Below are positions 7,240 to 16,533 of a DNA stretch of 64,000 nucleotides, in pieces. Each line of letters begins with the position of its first letter. The stretch's first letter is position 1. The position numbers were made by a program, and so were the translations under genes. The DNA is from an uncultured Peptococcaceae bacterium (GTDB lineage: Bacteria; Bacillota; Peptococcia; Peptococcales; Peptococcaceae), in contig CALJRU010000020.1 of NCBI GenBank assembly GCA_937976375.1, forward strand, positions 35,688 to 99,687, read 5' to 3'. The notes beneath the pieces are model-generated. The model saw only the letters and a list, made by a program, of their open reading frames with translations. It ran no database searches and was not told the origin of the DNA.

Positions 7240-10077
7240 ATGAAATTCAAACGACTGTTCAGCGGCCTTTTGGCTGCATTACTCATCGCCAGCACCGTTC
7301 CTGTCTCGGCTTTTGCCAACACAACGGACGAAAGTCCAGTGGCCGCCTATATAGATGAAAGCGCCATCAATCCAGATTACCTGGAATGGCTCGAAAATGG
7401 ACAACAAGGTACTGCGCCATCCATGCAGGATTTTTCCTACCTGGCAGACAGCTATGCCAACCTGCTTGGCAGCATGCCTTCTACCACCAGCCGCGGGGCA
7501 TTGCCCGCCAGTTACGATCTGCGCGACTATGGCAGAGTGGATCCTGTGAGTGACCAAGGCGATCTCGGTGTTTGCTGGGCCATTGCCGCTGCTTCGGCAG
7601 CGTCTGGCAGCATCAGCGACCAATTTCCACAACTCTCCCTGTCTTCCATGCACACCGCCTGGTTTTGCTACCACGGTAACGAAGAAAACGAATTTGCACC
7701 ACTGGCCCAGCCTTATCTGGCTGGCGGCAACGACGCCCGTGCCGTCGGTACGCTGGCTGCCTGGAAAGGCCCTGTAACGAGCGATAAAGCACCGCTCCAA
7801 GTCGAGCATCCAACCCCGCTCGACGAAAGCCTTCGTTACCAGGCTGATTTTCACCTGCAAGACGCTTACTATATGGCGACAGGCATTTATGGCGGCGGCA
7901 AAAATGTCCCCACCGACATCATCAAGCAGCTGCTGATGAGCGTCGGTCCTGTCACCACCAACTATTATTCTCATGGTCTCAACAGCTATAACCCAAACAC
8001 CTATGCCGTCTACAACAGCACCAACCAAGCCTCTGATCACGCTGTGCTCATTATCGGCTGGGATGACAATTATTCAAAAGAAAACTTTGTCGCAGGGAAC
8101 CGCCCGGAAAATGATGGTGCTTGGCTCGTACGCAACAGCTGGGGCAGTGATTGGGGCGACGACGGTTATTTTTGGCTGTCTTACGAAGACAAAACCATTG
8201 TCACGGGCAACGCCTATCTGCTCGAAGAAGCTGACAACTATGCCAACAACTATCAATACGATACCACCGGTTGGTCGTTCTCAATCGCAACAGACCCATC
8301 CAATCCAACCACCGGCACCGCTGCCAACATCTTCACCGCGAAAGGCGATGAACAGCTGGAAGCTGTTTCTTTCTACACCACCGATGCCGGTGCCACTTAT
8401 CACATCTCTGTCTATACCGGTGTTGACGAAGATCAGCCAACCTCCGGCACCTGTGTCCTCTCTGACCAAAGCGGCCGAGAAACCTATGCTGGTTATCACA
8501 CCATCGAATTGGATCAGCCAATCGCCCTGGAAAAAGGCCTGCGATTCAGCATCGTGGTGACCTTTGAAAATCCAAACTATCGCATGCCTGTGCCAATCGA
8601 ATGGTGTCAGATGTCATCGCCGAACTATGTGCCAACATACATGGGCAGCGGCGGTGAAAGCTACGTCTATTCCAACGGTTCCTGGTACGATATCGCAGGC
8701 AGCACCAACAACGGCTACTACATCACCAATGTCTGCATCAAAGGCTTTACCAATCCTCTGCCAGCCAGCGGCACAGCAGTGCCAACGGTACGCTTTTCAG
8801 AAATGGAGGGTCCTGTCGCCGATGGCAGCAAACTTTCGCTGAGCACCGAAGGCAAGGCCGATATCTACTGGAGCGACGGCGGCAGCTATCAGCGTTACAC
8901 AGGGCCTATCGCCCTTGACAGCCTGGATGCAGACGGCGACCAGATCACCATCCGCGCCTATGCGGAAATAGACGGCAAGCGCGGCAACACCACCAGCAAA
9001 ACTTTCACCCGTGCTCAGGCACAGCTTAGCGATCTCGCCGTCAAATACGGCGACACCATTCAGCACCTTGATGTTACGCAAAGCACCCATACCGTCACGC
9101 TGCCGCTCGAAGCCGACAGTGTGCAGATCATGGGACAAAGCGGCGACAGCATCACCATCGACGGGCAGAACGTCGCCTCCACCGATTGGAGTACACCAAT
9201 CACCCTTGAAATTGGGCAGACCATTGATGTCAATGTTGACGTCAACGGCAGCGGCAAAAGCAGCACAACCACCGCCCTGCACATAACCCGCAGCACGGGC
9301 AGTGCACCAAGCCAAGGCGACGGACCGCTCTATCCCGTGCAAGTCGACGGCAAGCCAGACCACGGCAGCCTGCTTATGTCACCAACTCACGCTGCCAAAG
9401 GCACCACCGTCACCCTGACGGTGAAACCCGACGACGGCTACACCCTTGATGATCTGACGGTTGTCACCGATCAAAACCGCAAGCTCGAACTACGCGCCCA
9501 AGGCAACGGCCACTATACCTTCACCATGCCAAATGGCGCCGTTACCGTCGCTGTCAAATTTACTGCCATCGACGGAAACACCCTGCCATTCGATGATGTG
9601 TTCTCCAGCGACTGGTTCCACGAACCTGTCCACTACGTCTACAGCCACCATCTCATGGTTGGCACCAGTGACAATCTTTTTGAACCACAAGCCAATGTCA
9701 CCCGCGCCATGATCTGGGCTGTGCTCGCCCGTCAAGCAGGCGCAGAAACCGACAACACAGGCAGCGATTGGTACAGCGGCGTGCAAAAATGGGCCATTGC
9801 CAATGCTATCAGCGACGGCACACGGCCAAACGACAGCGTCAGCCGCGAAGAGCTCATTACCATGCTCTACCGCTACAAAGGCGCACCATCGGCAACTGCC
9901 GACCTCTCCGCTTACAGTGATGCAGGCACCATCTCAGCATGGGCCAGCGACGCCATGGCTTGGGGCATCGAAACCGGCCTCATTACCGGCCTTTCAGACA
10001 CCATCCTCTCCCCACGCAGCGGCGCCACCCGCGCCCAACTCGCCACCATCCTCATGCGATTCGACGCCATGGCATAA
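7240..10077 (+). CDS. Secreted papain-family (C1) cysteine protease with C-terminal SLH repeats
   Basis: A 945-residue surface protein. A signal peptide covers about residues 1-26 (basic MKFKR, hydrophobic core, VSAFA cleavage region). The C1 peptidase domain follows: SYDLRDYG and SDQGDLGVCWAIAAASA with the catalytic Cys, DHAVLIIGWDDN with the His, and LVRNSWGSDWGDDGYFW with the Asn. Next come a lectin-like beta domain (about residues 335-500), linker domains with a predicted beta-sandwich and a bacterial repeat-like segment (about 685-780), and three SLH repeats (about 785-945; for example DVFSSDWFHEPVHYVY, TRAMIWAVLARQ, TRAQLATILMRF). SLH repeats anchor proteins to secondary wall polymers. 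The start at 7240 follows CACGGGAGGG; an upstream in-frame extension lacks a signal peptide. Confidence 0.92.
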   Translation: MKFKRLFSGLLAALLIASTVPVSAFANTTDESPVAAYIDESAINPDYLEWLENGQQGTAPSMQDFSYLADSYANLLGSMPSTTSRGALPASYDLRDYGRVDPVSDQGDLGVCWAIAAASAASGSISDQFPQLSLSSMHTAWFCYHGNEENEFAPLAQPYLAGGNDARAVGTLAAWKGPVTSDKAPLQVEHPTPLDESLRYQADFHLQDAYYMATGIYGGGKNVPTDIIKQLLMSVGPVTTNYYSHGLNSYNPNTYAVYNSTNQASDHAVLIIGWDDNYSKENFVAGNRPENDGAWLVRNSWGSDWGDDGYFWLSYEDKTIVTGNAYLLEEADNYANNYQYDTTGWSFSIATDPSNPTTGTAANIFTAKGDEQLEAVSFYTTDAGATYHISVYTGVDEDQPTSGTCVLSDQSGRETYAGYHTIELDQPIALEKGLRFSIVVTFENPNYRMPVPIEWCQMSSPNYVPTYMGSGGESYVYSNGSWYDIAGSTNNGYYITNVCIKGFTNPLPASGTAVPTVRFSEMEGPVADGSKLSLSTEGKADIYWSDGGSYQRYTGPIALDSLDADGDQITIRAYAEIDGKRGNTTSKTFTRAQAQLSDLAVKYGDTIQHLDVTQSTHTVTLPLEADSVQIMGQSGDSITIDGQNVASTDWSTPITLEIGQTIDVNVDVNGSGKSSTTTALHITRSTGSAPSQGDGPLYPVQVDGKPDHGSLLMSPTHAAKGTTVTLTVKPDDGYTLDDLTVVTDQNRKLELRAQGNGHYTFTMPNGAVTVAVKFTAIDGNTLPFDDVFSSDWFHEPVHYVYSHHLMVGTSDNLFEPQANVTRAMIWAVLARQAGAETDNTGSDWYSGVQKWAIANAISDGTRPNDSVSREELITMLYRYKGAPSATADLSAYSDAGTISAWASDAMAWGIETGLITGLSDTILSPRSGATRAQLATILMRFDAMA

Positions 10078-10079
10078 TC

Positions 10080-10117
10080 AAAAAGCGTCTCTTCCAAATT
10101 GGAAGAGACGCTTTTTT
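10080..10117. terminator. Bidirectional terminator ending the protease gene and the cut operon
   Basis: AAAAGCGTCTCTTCC...GGAAGAGACGCTTTTTT, a long stem with T runs in both directions between the convergent protease and last shell-protein genes. Confidence 0.88.
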
Positions 10118-10151
10118 CTGTAATGGTGGCTGCCATTGTAGAGGTTTTTGA

Positions 10152-10430
10152 TTACTTCTGAGGAAGGATGTCTTCCACTTCTGCATGTGGACGTGGAATC
10201 ACGTGTACGGAAAGCAGTTCGCCAACGCGCTGTGCAGCAGCAGCACCAGCATCGGTAGCAGCTTTTACAGCACCAACATCACCGCGTACCATAACGGTGA
10301 CAAGCCCGCCGCCAACAAATTCTTTGCCAATGAGGGTAACGTTTGCAGCCTTTACCATGGCATCTGCTGCTTCAATAGCGCCTACTAAACCTTTGGTTTC
10401 GATCATACCGAGTGCTTCATTCTTTGTCAT
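10152..10430 (-). CDS. BMC-H hexameric microcompartment shell protein (PduA/EutM/CmcA type)
   Basis: A 92-residue single BMC-domain protein: [20 protein letters not shown] at the start, the [16 protein letters not shown] pore/strand region, and VIPRPH at the end, all hallmarks of the canonical shell hexamer. These hexamers tile the microcompartment facets and their central pores let small polar metabolites pass. It is the last gene of the minus-strand cut operon; AGGAGG lies just upstream and a strong terminator follows. A separate internal promoter could raise shell expression, but I see no convincing one in the 37-bp gap. Confidence 0.95.
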   Translation of the reverse strand: MTKNEALGMIETKGLVGAIEAADAMVKAANVTLIGKEFVGGGLVTVMVRGDVGAVKAATDAGAAAAQRVGELLSVHVIPRPHAEVEDILPQK

Positions 10431-10467
10431 GTTGAATTCCTCCTAAAAATATATATCGTTAATTTTA

Positions 10468-11130
10468 TTACTTCACAATTTTTACAGTTGTCGCTGCCGT
10501 AACGCCCATGGCGTTGGCTTCTTCCATGTCCAAGTGACATTCAAGCTGGGAGCTATTGGTCACACGAATGGCCACCTTGCTGAAGATGCCGCCGCGTGGC
10601 CCCTCCACTTTGAGACACACCAGCTGTCCATCGTGCACGCCAAAATGCTGCGCATCAGCCGGCGTCATATGAATATGCCGCTGTGCCGCAATGGCCCCTT
10701 CTGTTGTCTGGATTGAGCCGCGCGGACCAACGATGGTAAGGCCTGGCGTGCCCTGTAAGTCGCCGGATAATCTCACCGGCACCTTCACGCCCAGTTTGAA
10801 ACCGTCGCCTGCCAAAAGTTCGATCTGTGTCTGGCTGCGAGCCGGTCCCAGCACGCGCACTTTTTCAATGGCGCCCTTTGGGCCGCAGAGGGTGACGGTT
10901 TCCTTGCAGGCAAACTGACCTGGCTGAGAAAGATCCTTCATCGGCGTCAGCTGATAGCCGATGCCAAAAAGCCGCTCCACATCACTTTGTGACAGATGCA
11001 CGTGGCGGTTGGAAATCCCCACAGGGATCTCGTCGCCTGCCTGCGATGCTGGTGTATTCTTCGCTGCTGCCTGCACTGCCGCGAGCAGCGCATCTAAAAT
11101 GGCTTCGTAGTCCTTACTGGCCATAATCAT
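10468..11130 (-). CDS. pduL: PduL-type phosphate propanoyl/acetyltransferase
   Basis: A 220-residue PduL phosphotransacylase converting acetyl-CoA and phosphate to acetyl phosphate and CoA inside the microcompartment. Residues 1-22 (MIMASKDYEAILDALLAAVQ) form an amphipathic encapsulation helix followed by an Ala/Pro-rich linker. The two PduL half-domains show SNRHVHLS (about 45-52) and QRHIHMTPADA (about 150-160), whose histidines bind zinc. The gene overlaps the stop of the upstream acetaldehyde dehydrogenase (ATGA), so the two consecutive enzymes are coupled. It recycles CoA in the lumen and feeds acetate kinase for ATP. Confidence 0.95.
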   Translation of the reverse strand: MIMASKDYEAILDALLAAVQAAAKNTPASQAGDEIPVGISNRHVHLSQSDVERLFGIGYQLTPMKDLSQPGQFACKETVTLCGPKGAIEKVRVLGPARSQTQIELLAGDGFKLGVKVPVRLSGDLQGTPGLTIVGPRGSIQTTEGAIAAQRHIHMTPADAQHFGVHDGQLVCLKVEGPRGGIFSKVAIRVTNSSQLECHLDMEEANAMGVTAATTVKIVK

Positions 11131-12746
11131 TCACCTCGCAGCGCTTTGGCAAGCATGTTGATGATTTCGTTCAGCTGGTCGGCATCGATCGGCTGATCGC
11201 TGACCTTGGCCCCGTTGCAGCAGCCCGTAGATGCACCGCCATTCTGATACTGTTCTGGTGTCAGGTACTGCGCGCCAGCGCCAACAGTCGACGTGCGTGC
11301 ACAGGTGGATGGTGCCTGACAGTTGCTGCCGTTTGCGCCTGTAAGCTGCGCCAGCTCTGGATGGTTGAAGGTTGGGTCGTCAGCTGCCATGGTAGCGCAG
11401 GCTTTTTGACCGAAGGCCACTTTTTTGATGTTGATAAGGTTCATTGGGCTGACGTTTTCCGACGTGGAACTGCCGCCCCAGGTGCCGCAGCCCAGCGTGA
11501 AAGATGGGAAGAGGCCCGTGCTGCCGCCGGTGCCGCCCATGCTGCCGCCAGTGTTGACAAGAATGCGGGAAGCTGGCTTGCGGGTAAATTCAAGGATGAT
11601 GTTTCTGTCTTCAGTGTGCAGGCTCATGGTGTGGCCGATGCCGTTTTGCAGCAATTCAATGCTGAGGTCGCAGGCTTCGTGCCAATCCTTGACCACATAG
11701 AACGCCAATACTGTTGTCAGCTTTTCATAGGAAAGCGGATAGCCTTCGCCGACGCCGCCCTGTGCCCCGATCAGCACTGTGGTGTTGGCAGGGATGCTGA
11801 TTCCAGCAGCGCTTGCGATCACTTGTGGTGAGCGGCCAACGAATTTCGCATTCATGGCATGGCCATTCTTGAAGAGCAGCTTGCACACTTTATCGGTTTC
11901 CTCGGTGCTCATAAAATAAGCGCCTTGGTTTTTCAGTTCAGCGATGACCGCATCTTTGTTGCATTCTTCACAGATGATGGACTGTTCCGATGCACAGATG
12001 GTGCCGTAGTCAAAAGTCTTGCTGGCGATGATGTTGGTCACGGCCTGTTTGATGTTGGCAGTGCGTTCAATATAGGCTGGAGAGTTCCCCGCGCCAACAC
12101 CAAGAGCAGGTTTGCCGGCACTGTAAGCCGCCTTGACCATGCCAGGGCCGCCGGTGGCAATAATCATCTTTACTTCCTTGCAATGCATCAGCTCGTTGGT
12201 GGCTGGCATGGATGTCATGGTGATGCAGCCGATGGTGTTCTCCGGTGCGCCAGCTTCAACGGCTGCCTGTGCCATCAGTTCAGCAGCACGAGAGGTGCAT
12301 TTGACAGCGGATGGATGCGGCGAGAAGACGATGGCGTTGCGGGATTTGACTGCGATGATGGACTTGAAAATGGCGGTTGACGTTGGGTTGGTGGATGGCA
12401 CAATGCCCATCAAGAGCCCAACAGGATCGGCCACGTCCATGGTACCTGCCACTGGGTCTTCGTGGATGACGCCGATGGTTTTCATGTCTTTGATGGCGTT
12501 GTATACCAGCGTTGATGCCATGTGGTTTTTGTACGTTTTGTCGGCAATTTTCCCAAAGCCGGTTTCTTCTACTGCCATCTGTGCCAGGGAAACAGCATTT
12601 TCCTCTGCCACACGGACCATGTTGCGAATGATCCGGTCAATCTGCTCTTCGGTATAAGTTGCCAGGCGTTCAGTGGCGATCTGCCCTTTGCGCGCAAGAT
12701 TTCTGGCTTCCTGTACCGAGCGTAAATCATAATCGATAGTTTCCAT
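11127..12746 (-). CDS. CoA-acylating acetaldehyde dehydrogenase (active, microcompartment-targeted)
   Basis: A 539-residue acylating aldehyde dehydrogenase of the CutF/PduP/AdhE-N-terminal type: acetaldehyde + CoA + NAD+ to acetyl-CoA + NADH. The catalytic cysteine is Cys251 in GTICASEQSII; the nucleotide-binding region contains IIATGGPGMVKAAYS and GVGAGNSPAYIE. After the catalytic core comes a Cys/Gly/Ser-rich linker (about 455-515) and a C-terminal amphipathic helix (about 518-539, DADQLNEIINMLAKALRGE) that fits an encapsulation peptide. It follows a 24-bp gap after the extended shell protein and is coupled to pduL. It is the only dehydrogenase in the window with the catalytic Cys, so it probably handles acetaldehyde from both choline and isethionate. 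Confidence 0.93.
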   Translation of the reverse strand: METIDYDLRSVQEARNLARKGQIATERLATYTEEQIDRIIRNMVRVAEENAVSLAQMAVEETGFGKIADKTYKNHMASTLVYNAIKDMKTIGVIHEDPVAGTMDVADPVGLLMGIVPSTNPTSTAIFKSIIAVKSRNAIVFSPHPSAVKCTSRAAELMAQAAVEAGAPENTIGCITMTSMPATNELMHCKEVKMIIATGGPGMVKAAYSAGKPALGVGAGNSPAYIERTANIKQAVTNIIASKTFDYGTICASEQSIICEECNKDAVIAELKNQGAYFMSTEETDKVCKLLFKNGHAMNAKFVGRSPQVIASAAGISIPANTTVLIGAQGGVGEGYPLSYEKLTTVLAFYVVKDWHEACDLSIELLQNGIGHTMSLHTEDRNIILEFTRKPASRILVNTGGSMGGTGGSTGLFPSFTLGCGTWGGSSTSENVSPMNLINIKKVAFGQKACATMAADDPTFNHPELAQLTGANGSNCQAPSTCARTSTVGAGAQYLTPEQYQNGGASTGCCNGAKVSDQPIDADQLNEIINMLAKALRGE

Positions 12747-12770
12747 ATGATCTACAACCTCCTTCTGATG

Positions 12771-13367
12771 TTATTGTCTATTTTCATAATGGCTGTATAA
12801 AGCCGCTAATAATTGTTTTTTATTTGCTTTTGTGCGTGTCGTTCCGCTCAAATCCAGCCCTTCGTAGTCTCGGGCCAATCGGCGCAAGAGTGCCACGCGG
12901 CAGGATGTCAGCGCGTTCATCACTGCTTCCAGTCCATGTGCTTCAACGAGGCGATCGATGATCGCTTTGGACAGGCTGTTTGCAGCAAGCTTCAACGGCG
13001 CCGTCGGCTGCCCATCGGCAGACTCTGGTTCACTCAAGCCTCGCCTGGGACACAATCCATGTTGCTGCGCTGCGCGCTGCTCGATCAGCGGCACGGCATT
13101 CACAATCGTTTCGCCCACTTCCGGATGAGGCCGAGGGATGACATGCTGGGTCACAAGCGCACGTTCGCCCAGGCGTGCCGCCGCTGCTGCTCCGGCATCC
13201 ACCGACGCCTTCACAGCGGCCACATCCCCAGTCACAGTGATGGTGACCAAACCGCCTTTGACAAACGTTCTTTCCAAGAGCCGCACTTCTGCAGCTTTCA
13301 GCATGGCGTCGGCCGCTTCGATGGCTGGCACCAGGCCATAGGTTTCAATCATTCCTAACGCTTCCAT
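12771..13367 (-). CDS. BMC-H shell protein with a C-terminal extension
   Basis: A 198-residue shell protein. Residues 1 to about 90 are a canonical BMC domain ([46 protein letters not shown]). A linker (about 95-125) leads to a 70-residue helical C-terminal domain rich in Leu, Ala and basic residues, ending TRTKANKKQLLAALYSHYENR. PduK has an iron-sulfur tail and EutK a helix-turn-helix tail; this tail has one Cys and no CxxC pattern, so it is not PduK-like. It may bind nucleic acid or a cargo protein. GGAGG precedes ATG. The shell identity is firm; the tail function is unknown. Confidence 0.9.
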   Translation of the reverse strand: MEALGMIETYGLVPAIEAADAMLKAAEVRLLERTFVKGGLVTITVTGDVAAVKASVDAGAAAAARLGERALVTQHVIPRPHPEVGETIVNAVPLIEQRAAQQHGLCPRRGLSEPESADGQPTAPLKLAANSLSKAIIDRLVEAHGLEAVMNALTSCRVALLRRLARDYEGLDLSGTTRTKANKKQLLAALYSHYENRQ

Positions 13368-13389
13368 GGCGTTCCTCCTTTATTGTCAA

Positions 13390-14025
13390 TCAATGTGTCA
13401 CGTAAAAGACTTTTACCTGCTCCGGTGTGCCAAACGTTAAGTGAGCGCCGCGCTTGAAGAGCAGACAGTCACCTGCGTGAGCGGTGAACACACGCCCATC
13501 TTTTTCTACGGTCAGCACGCCTTCGATGACGTAATAAATTTCTTGAAGCGCCACATCCCAGGAAAACGAGCAGCCCTCGATCTTCATAAATCCAGCAGTC
13601 AGCGGCACGCCATCGCCGCTTGTAATGAGTTCGTTGTAATACACCTGGTCACCAGCATGGCCGGTATCCAACGGCTGCCACGCTGCGGTGTTGCCGCGCA
13701 CCAGCTTGAGCATGCCGGCACCATCGCTTTCAGACACATAGGGCACCTCGAGCCCTGGCAGATTGGCCAGCTGGCCGAGCAAGCCTTTTTCAAGAAGGAT
13801 TTGCAGCGCCTTGTAAATGATCTCGTTGTCGCTGGCTGGCTGCGCAGCCGGACACGCCGCACTGCCATTTTCACCAGCTGCACCACCTTCACGGAAGGTG
13901 ACGTTCGCCTGTGCGGCAGCATCCCGCGCTGATGGTGTGATCAGCGTGTTGCTGTCAATGAGAATCACGGTCTCACCGTTTTGCACACAGTGCTCAACGT
14001 CCTTTGCACAAATCAGTTTTTTCAC
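13390..14025 (-). CDS. eutQ: EutQ-like cupin protein, possible acetate kinase
   Basis: A 211-residue EutQ homologue. The N-terminal part carries LITPSARDAAAQANVTF, shared with EutQ/EutT-type proteins, and the C-terminal 110 residues form a single-domain beta-barrel cupin (VALQEIYYVIEGVLTVEKDG, HAGDCLLFKRGAHLTFG). Salmonella EutQ has been reported to have acetate kinase activity, which would let it turn PduL-made acetyl phosphate into ATP and acetate. Here it sits between two shell genes. GTG is the start, preceded by GGGAAAGGATG. The role is inferred from the family; substrate specificity is untested. Confidence 0.88.
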   Translation of the reverse strand: MKKLICAKDVEHCVQNGETVILIDSNTLITPSARDAAAQANVTFREGGAAGENGSAACPAAQPASDNEIIYKALQILLEKGLLGQLANLPGLEVPYVSESDGAGMLKLVRGNTAAWQPLDTGHAGDQVYYNELITSGDGVPLTAGFMKIEGCSFSWDVALQEIYYVIEGVLTVEKDGRVFTAHAGDCLLFKRGAHLTFGTPEQVKVFYVTH

Positions 14026-14065
14026 AGAATCACATCCTTTCCCAGAGAATGGAACGTGTGTCGTA

Positions 14066-14611
14066 TTATAACAGGGTTGGAATCAGCAATTCCGATGGCG
14101 ATGGGATCACTTCTGCGTTGATGAGCAGGCCCTTTTCCATCGCAATGGCTTTGCCGGCATCGGTGCCTGCCTGCACCGCAGCTACGTCGCCAGTGTAGGT
14201 GAAGTAGCTCTTACCGCCCAGGCCGTTGCCCAGACGCAGCTCAATCGGTTCCAATTCTGCCGCTTTCAGGATGGCATCGGCACACACGATCATAGTCGCC
14301 ATTGAAAACGATTCCATAATGCCGACCGCCTGCACGCGTTCCGGCATCGTTGCCCCGGAAATTGCTGGGAACACGCCGGCATCCACATTTGGAATGATGA
14401 TCGAGTCGACAAAGAATTCTTCGGCCATGCGTTCACCAATACGCACCGAATCTTCGACGGCTGCCACATCGCCGTGTACAATGGCGATGTATTTTCCTGG
14501 ACAGGTCGAGGTGGCCGCTGCAAATTCGACATCAGAAATCTTTGCCATTTGATCGGCTGCGTAGATGCCTCTAGCAATACTATTAAATTCAACCATTCCT
14601 ATCGCGCGCAT
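14066..14611 (-). CDS. BMC-T trimeric shell protein, PduT-like with an Fe-S cysteine
   Basis: A 181-residue tandem-BMC protein: the first domain begins AIGMVEFNSIARGIYAAD, the second QAVGIMESFSMATMIVCAD and ends VIPSP. Cys37 in STCPGKYIAIVHGD aligns with PduT Cys38, which binds a [4Fe-4S] cluster at the trimer pore in Salmonella. It lies immediately downstream of the PduS-like gene (1-bp gap), as expected if the two form an electron conduit across the shell. GGAGA precedes ATG. Confidence 0.93.
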   Translation of the reverse strand: MRAIGMVEFNSIARGIYAADQMAKISDVEFAAATSTCPGKYIAIVHGDVAAVEDSVRIGERMAEEFFVDSIIIPNVDAGVFPAISGATMPERVQAVGIMESFSMATMIVCADAILKAAELEPIELRLGNGLGGKSYFTYTGDVAAVQAGTDAGKAIAMEKGLLINAEVIPSPSELLIPTLL

Positions 14612-14612
14612 G

Positions 14613-15941
14613 TTACTGTCTCCTTATCTCAATATAATCTGGTGTCACTGTTATCACACTGCCGCTCACGCTCGCGTGAATGGCAGCGCCAAGGCTGTCG
14701 GCAGGAATGCTGCCGATCATCTGACCCGCCTCCACATGCTGGCCCACGCTCACCATTGGCTGTGCCGGTGCGCCCACATGCTGCCGTGTGCTGATGCGCA
14801 CCACCTCTGGCGTCAGCGTGATCTCGCTAAGCGGCGCCGGTCTATCAAAATCGCGCAGGCCCAAACGTGCAATCAAGCGCTTGCTTGGCACCAGCCGGTA
14901 TTCACGCACGCTGCGCGCCGAAAAATGCTCCTGTGTTCTCTGATAGCGAATGTTGTCCTTGGCGAGCATCGCCTTAATGGACATATTGGCCATCTTTGGA
15001 TGCAGTCCTGCCGGGCAGGAAAAGAGCTCGCACAGGTTGCACTGACAGCACAGATACGCCATCTGCAGCCCTTCCGCTTCGCCAAAAGGATAGCTTTGCG
15101 CCCGCATCATTTTATGAGGCTGCATGTTATGGCCCAAAAGATACCTTGGGCACAGATCGGTGCACATGCGGCACTGTTCGCAGGCAGCCTTATTGACTTT
15201 CTTGGCCTGCTGTGCGGTTGTGGATTTCTTGCGAATCAGGAAATGATCCTTTGGCAGGATGATAAAGCCTTTGTTCTTTTTGCTTACATAACCACCGAGC
15301 TCTTTCATCACCGGCCCCATCATTGGGCCGCCATCGATGACGGCGTAGTCGCTGAAATCGTCGATGCCGCTCAGCTTCAGCACATCGAGAATCGGCGTGC
15401 CCACTGGCACCTTGACCGTCAGGCGCTGCGGCACATCACCGGCAATAGTGATGTATTTTTCTGTCACGGCCTGTCCCTGGCTGGCTTTATAAATATTGAG
15501 CGCCGTTTCTGAGTTGACCACCACGCAGCCCACCATGATCGGCAGCCCGGCTTCCGGCACCACGCGCCCTGTCAGCTCGTAAACGAGCACCTGCTCGTCG
15601 CCTGCTGGGTACACATCCGGCAGTTCACCAATTTCTACTTCCTGCTCCAAATGCAGGGCCTGAATGCGTGTCTGCAAATGTGCGATGACGTCGCCATGCT
15701 TCTTTTTGATCCCGATGATCGCTTTTTTGGCATGCACTGCACGGCCCGCCATGGCAAAACCTTGAAGAATTTCGTCGGCGCAGACTGCCATCAGCTGCTG
15801 GTCCACACGCAGCAATGGCTCGCATTCTGCGGCATTCATTAAAATATATTCTGCTTCAGCGGCGAGCTTTGCATGCGTCGGAAATCCCGCGCCACCGGCG
15901 CCAATGATACCCGCCTCTCTGATCTGATTGATAAGGTCCAT
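14613..15941 (-). CDS. pduS: PduS/RnfC-like iron-sulfur flavoprotein
   Basis: A 442-residue PduS-type protein of the RnfC family. It has the N-terminal NAD/FMN-binding region (GIIGAGGAGFPTHAKL, LMNAAECEPLLRVDQ), an SLBB-like middle, and two ferredoxin-type motifs CEQCRMCTDLCPRYLLGH (about 273-290) and CCQCNLCELFSCPAG (about 313-327), then a biotinyl-lipoyl-like C-terminal hammerhead (GQHVEAGQMIGSI). PduS binds two Fe-S clusters and FMN and is thought to move electrons between the lumen and cytosol. Here it could reoxidise NADH, since no alcohol dehydrogenase is encoded. ATG at 15941 is chosen over an in-frame GTG two codons upstream because GGGGTG is better spaced. Confidence 0.92.
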   Translation of the reverse strand: MDLINQIREAGIIGAGGAGFPTHAKLAAEAEYILMNAAECEPLLRVDQQLMAVCADEILQGFAMAGRAVHAKKAIIGIKKKHGDVIAHLQTRIQALHLEQEVEIGELPDVYPAGDEQVLVYELTGRVVPEAGLPIMVGCVVVNSETALNIYKASQGQAVTEKYITIAGDVPQRLTVKVPVGTPILDVLKLSGIDDFSDYAVIDGGPMMGPVMKELGGYVSKKNKGFIILPKDHFLIRKKSTTAQQAKKVNKAACEQCRMCTDLCPRYLLGHNMQPHKMMRAQSYPFGEAEGLQMAYLCCQCNLCELFSCPAGLHPKMANMSIKAMLAKDNIRYQRTQEHFSARSVREYRLVPSKRLIARLGLRDFDRPAPLSEITLTPEVVRISTRQHVGAPAQPMVSVGQHVEAGQMIGSIPADSLGAAIHASVSGSVITVTPDYIEIRRQ

Positions 15942-15955
15942 TCTCACACCCCGCT

Positions 15956-16222
15956 TTATTCAAAATCACAATCTTCGTCAATGATCCCGACGACCACCGC
16001 GTCCACCGGCACATCATCGCTGCCCAGCATGCGCCGGGCCGACGAACCTGTGGTGATGATGACACGGTCACCGATGCCGGCGCTGATGATGTCCACCACA
16101 ATGATGCGCTTGCCATCGTCCGGCCCGCCGCCGATGCATTCTGCCTGCATCAGCTTATAGCCATTGAGGGATTCTGCCTTGCGCGTCGACCAAATATGGC
16201 CGATGAGTTTTGCTGTAATCAT
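15956..16222 (-). CDS. eutN: BMC-P vertex protein (EutN/CcmL family)
   Basis: An 88-residue pentameric vertex protein that caps the corners of the microcompartment. It shows MITAKLIGHIWSTRKAESLNG, then VVDIISAGIGDRVIITTGSSARR and AVVVGIIDE, the conserved EutN/CcmL core. Its ATG overlaps the stop of the preceding shell gene, and GGAGGC lies upstream. It is the only pentamer gene found in the locus. Confidence 0.94.
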   Translation of the reverse strand: MITAKLIGHIWSTRKAESLNGYKLMQAECIGGGPDDGKRIIVVDIISAGIGDRVIITTGSSARRMLGSDDVPVDAVVVGIIDEDCDFE

Positions 16223-16533
16223 TGGTAACGCGTGCCTCCTTTGATTTCGTCGCGAATCTGCTGCAGCGCCGATTCCACCGACGCTGTGTCGCCGAAAATC
16301 GCCAGCAGTATCATGTTCTGCGGACAGCTGCCGCGAATGTCCTCCACCGTAACGCCAACCGCCTTTTCTGCAATGTCGGCAGCCACCACCATGTCAATCA
16401 TCTTGCCCTGCACCAGGCCAATGGCATCGCTGCAGGGCGGCATGTCGCTGCGGGCCGATCCTTTGCGCCGCAGGAGAATGTCGATGGCCCCTGGCGACGG
16501 CGATTTAATGATGCGAATGTCCACTGTGCTCAC
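16219..16533 (-). CDS. Atypical single-BMC-domain shell-like protein
   Basis: A 104-residue protein. It begins VDIRIIKSPSPGAIDILLRRKG, has a middle AIGLVQGKMIDMVVAADIAEKAVGV and ends NMILLAIFGDTASVESALQQI, which matches a BMC fold in permuted or divergent arrangement, closest in style to EutS/PduU-type subunits but without the canonical pore motif. It overlaps eutJ upstream and eutN downstream, which fixes it in the operon. The start is GTG in the GTGA overlap. The BMC assignment is likely; the exact subtype is uncertain. Confidence 0.75.
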   Translation of the reverse strand: MSTVDIRIIKSPSPGAIDILLRRKGSARSDMPPCSDAIGLVQGKMIDMVVAADIAEKAVGVTVEDIRGSCPQNMILLAIFGDTASVESALQQIRDEIKGGTRYQ

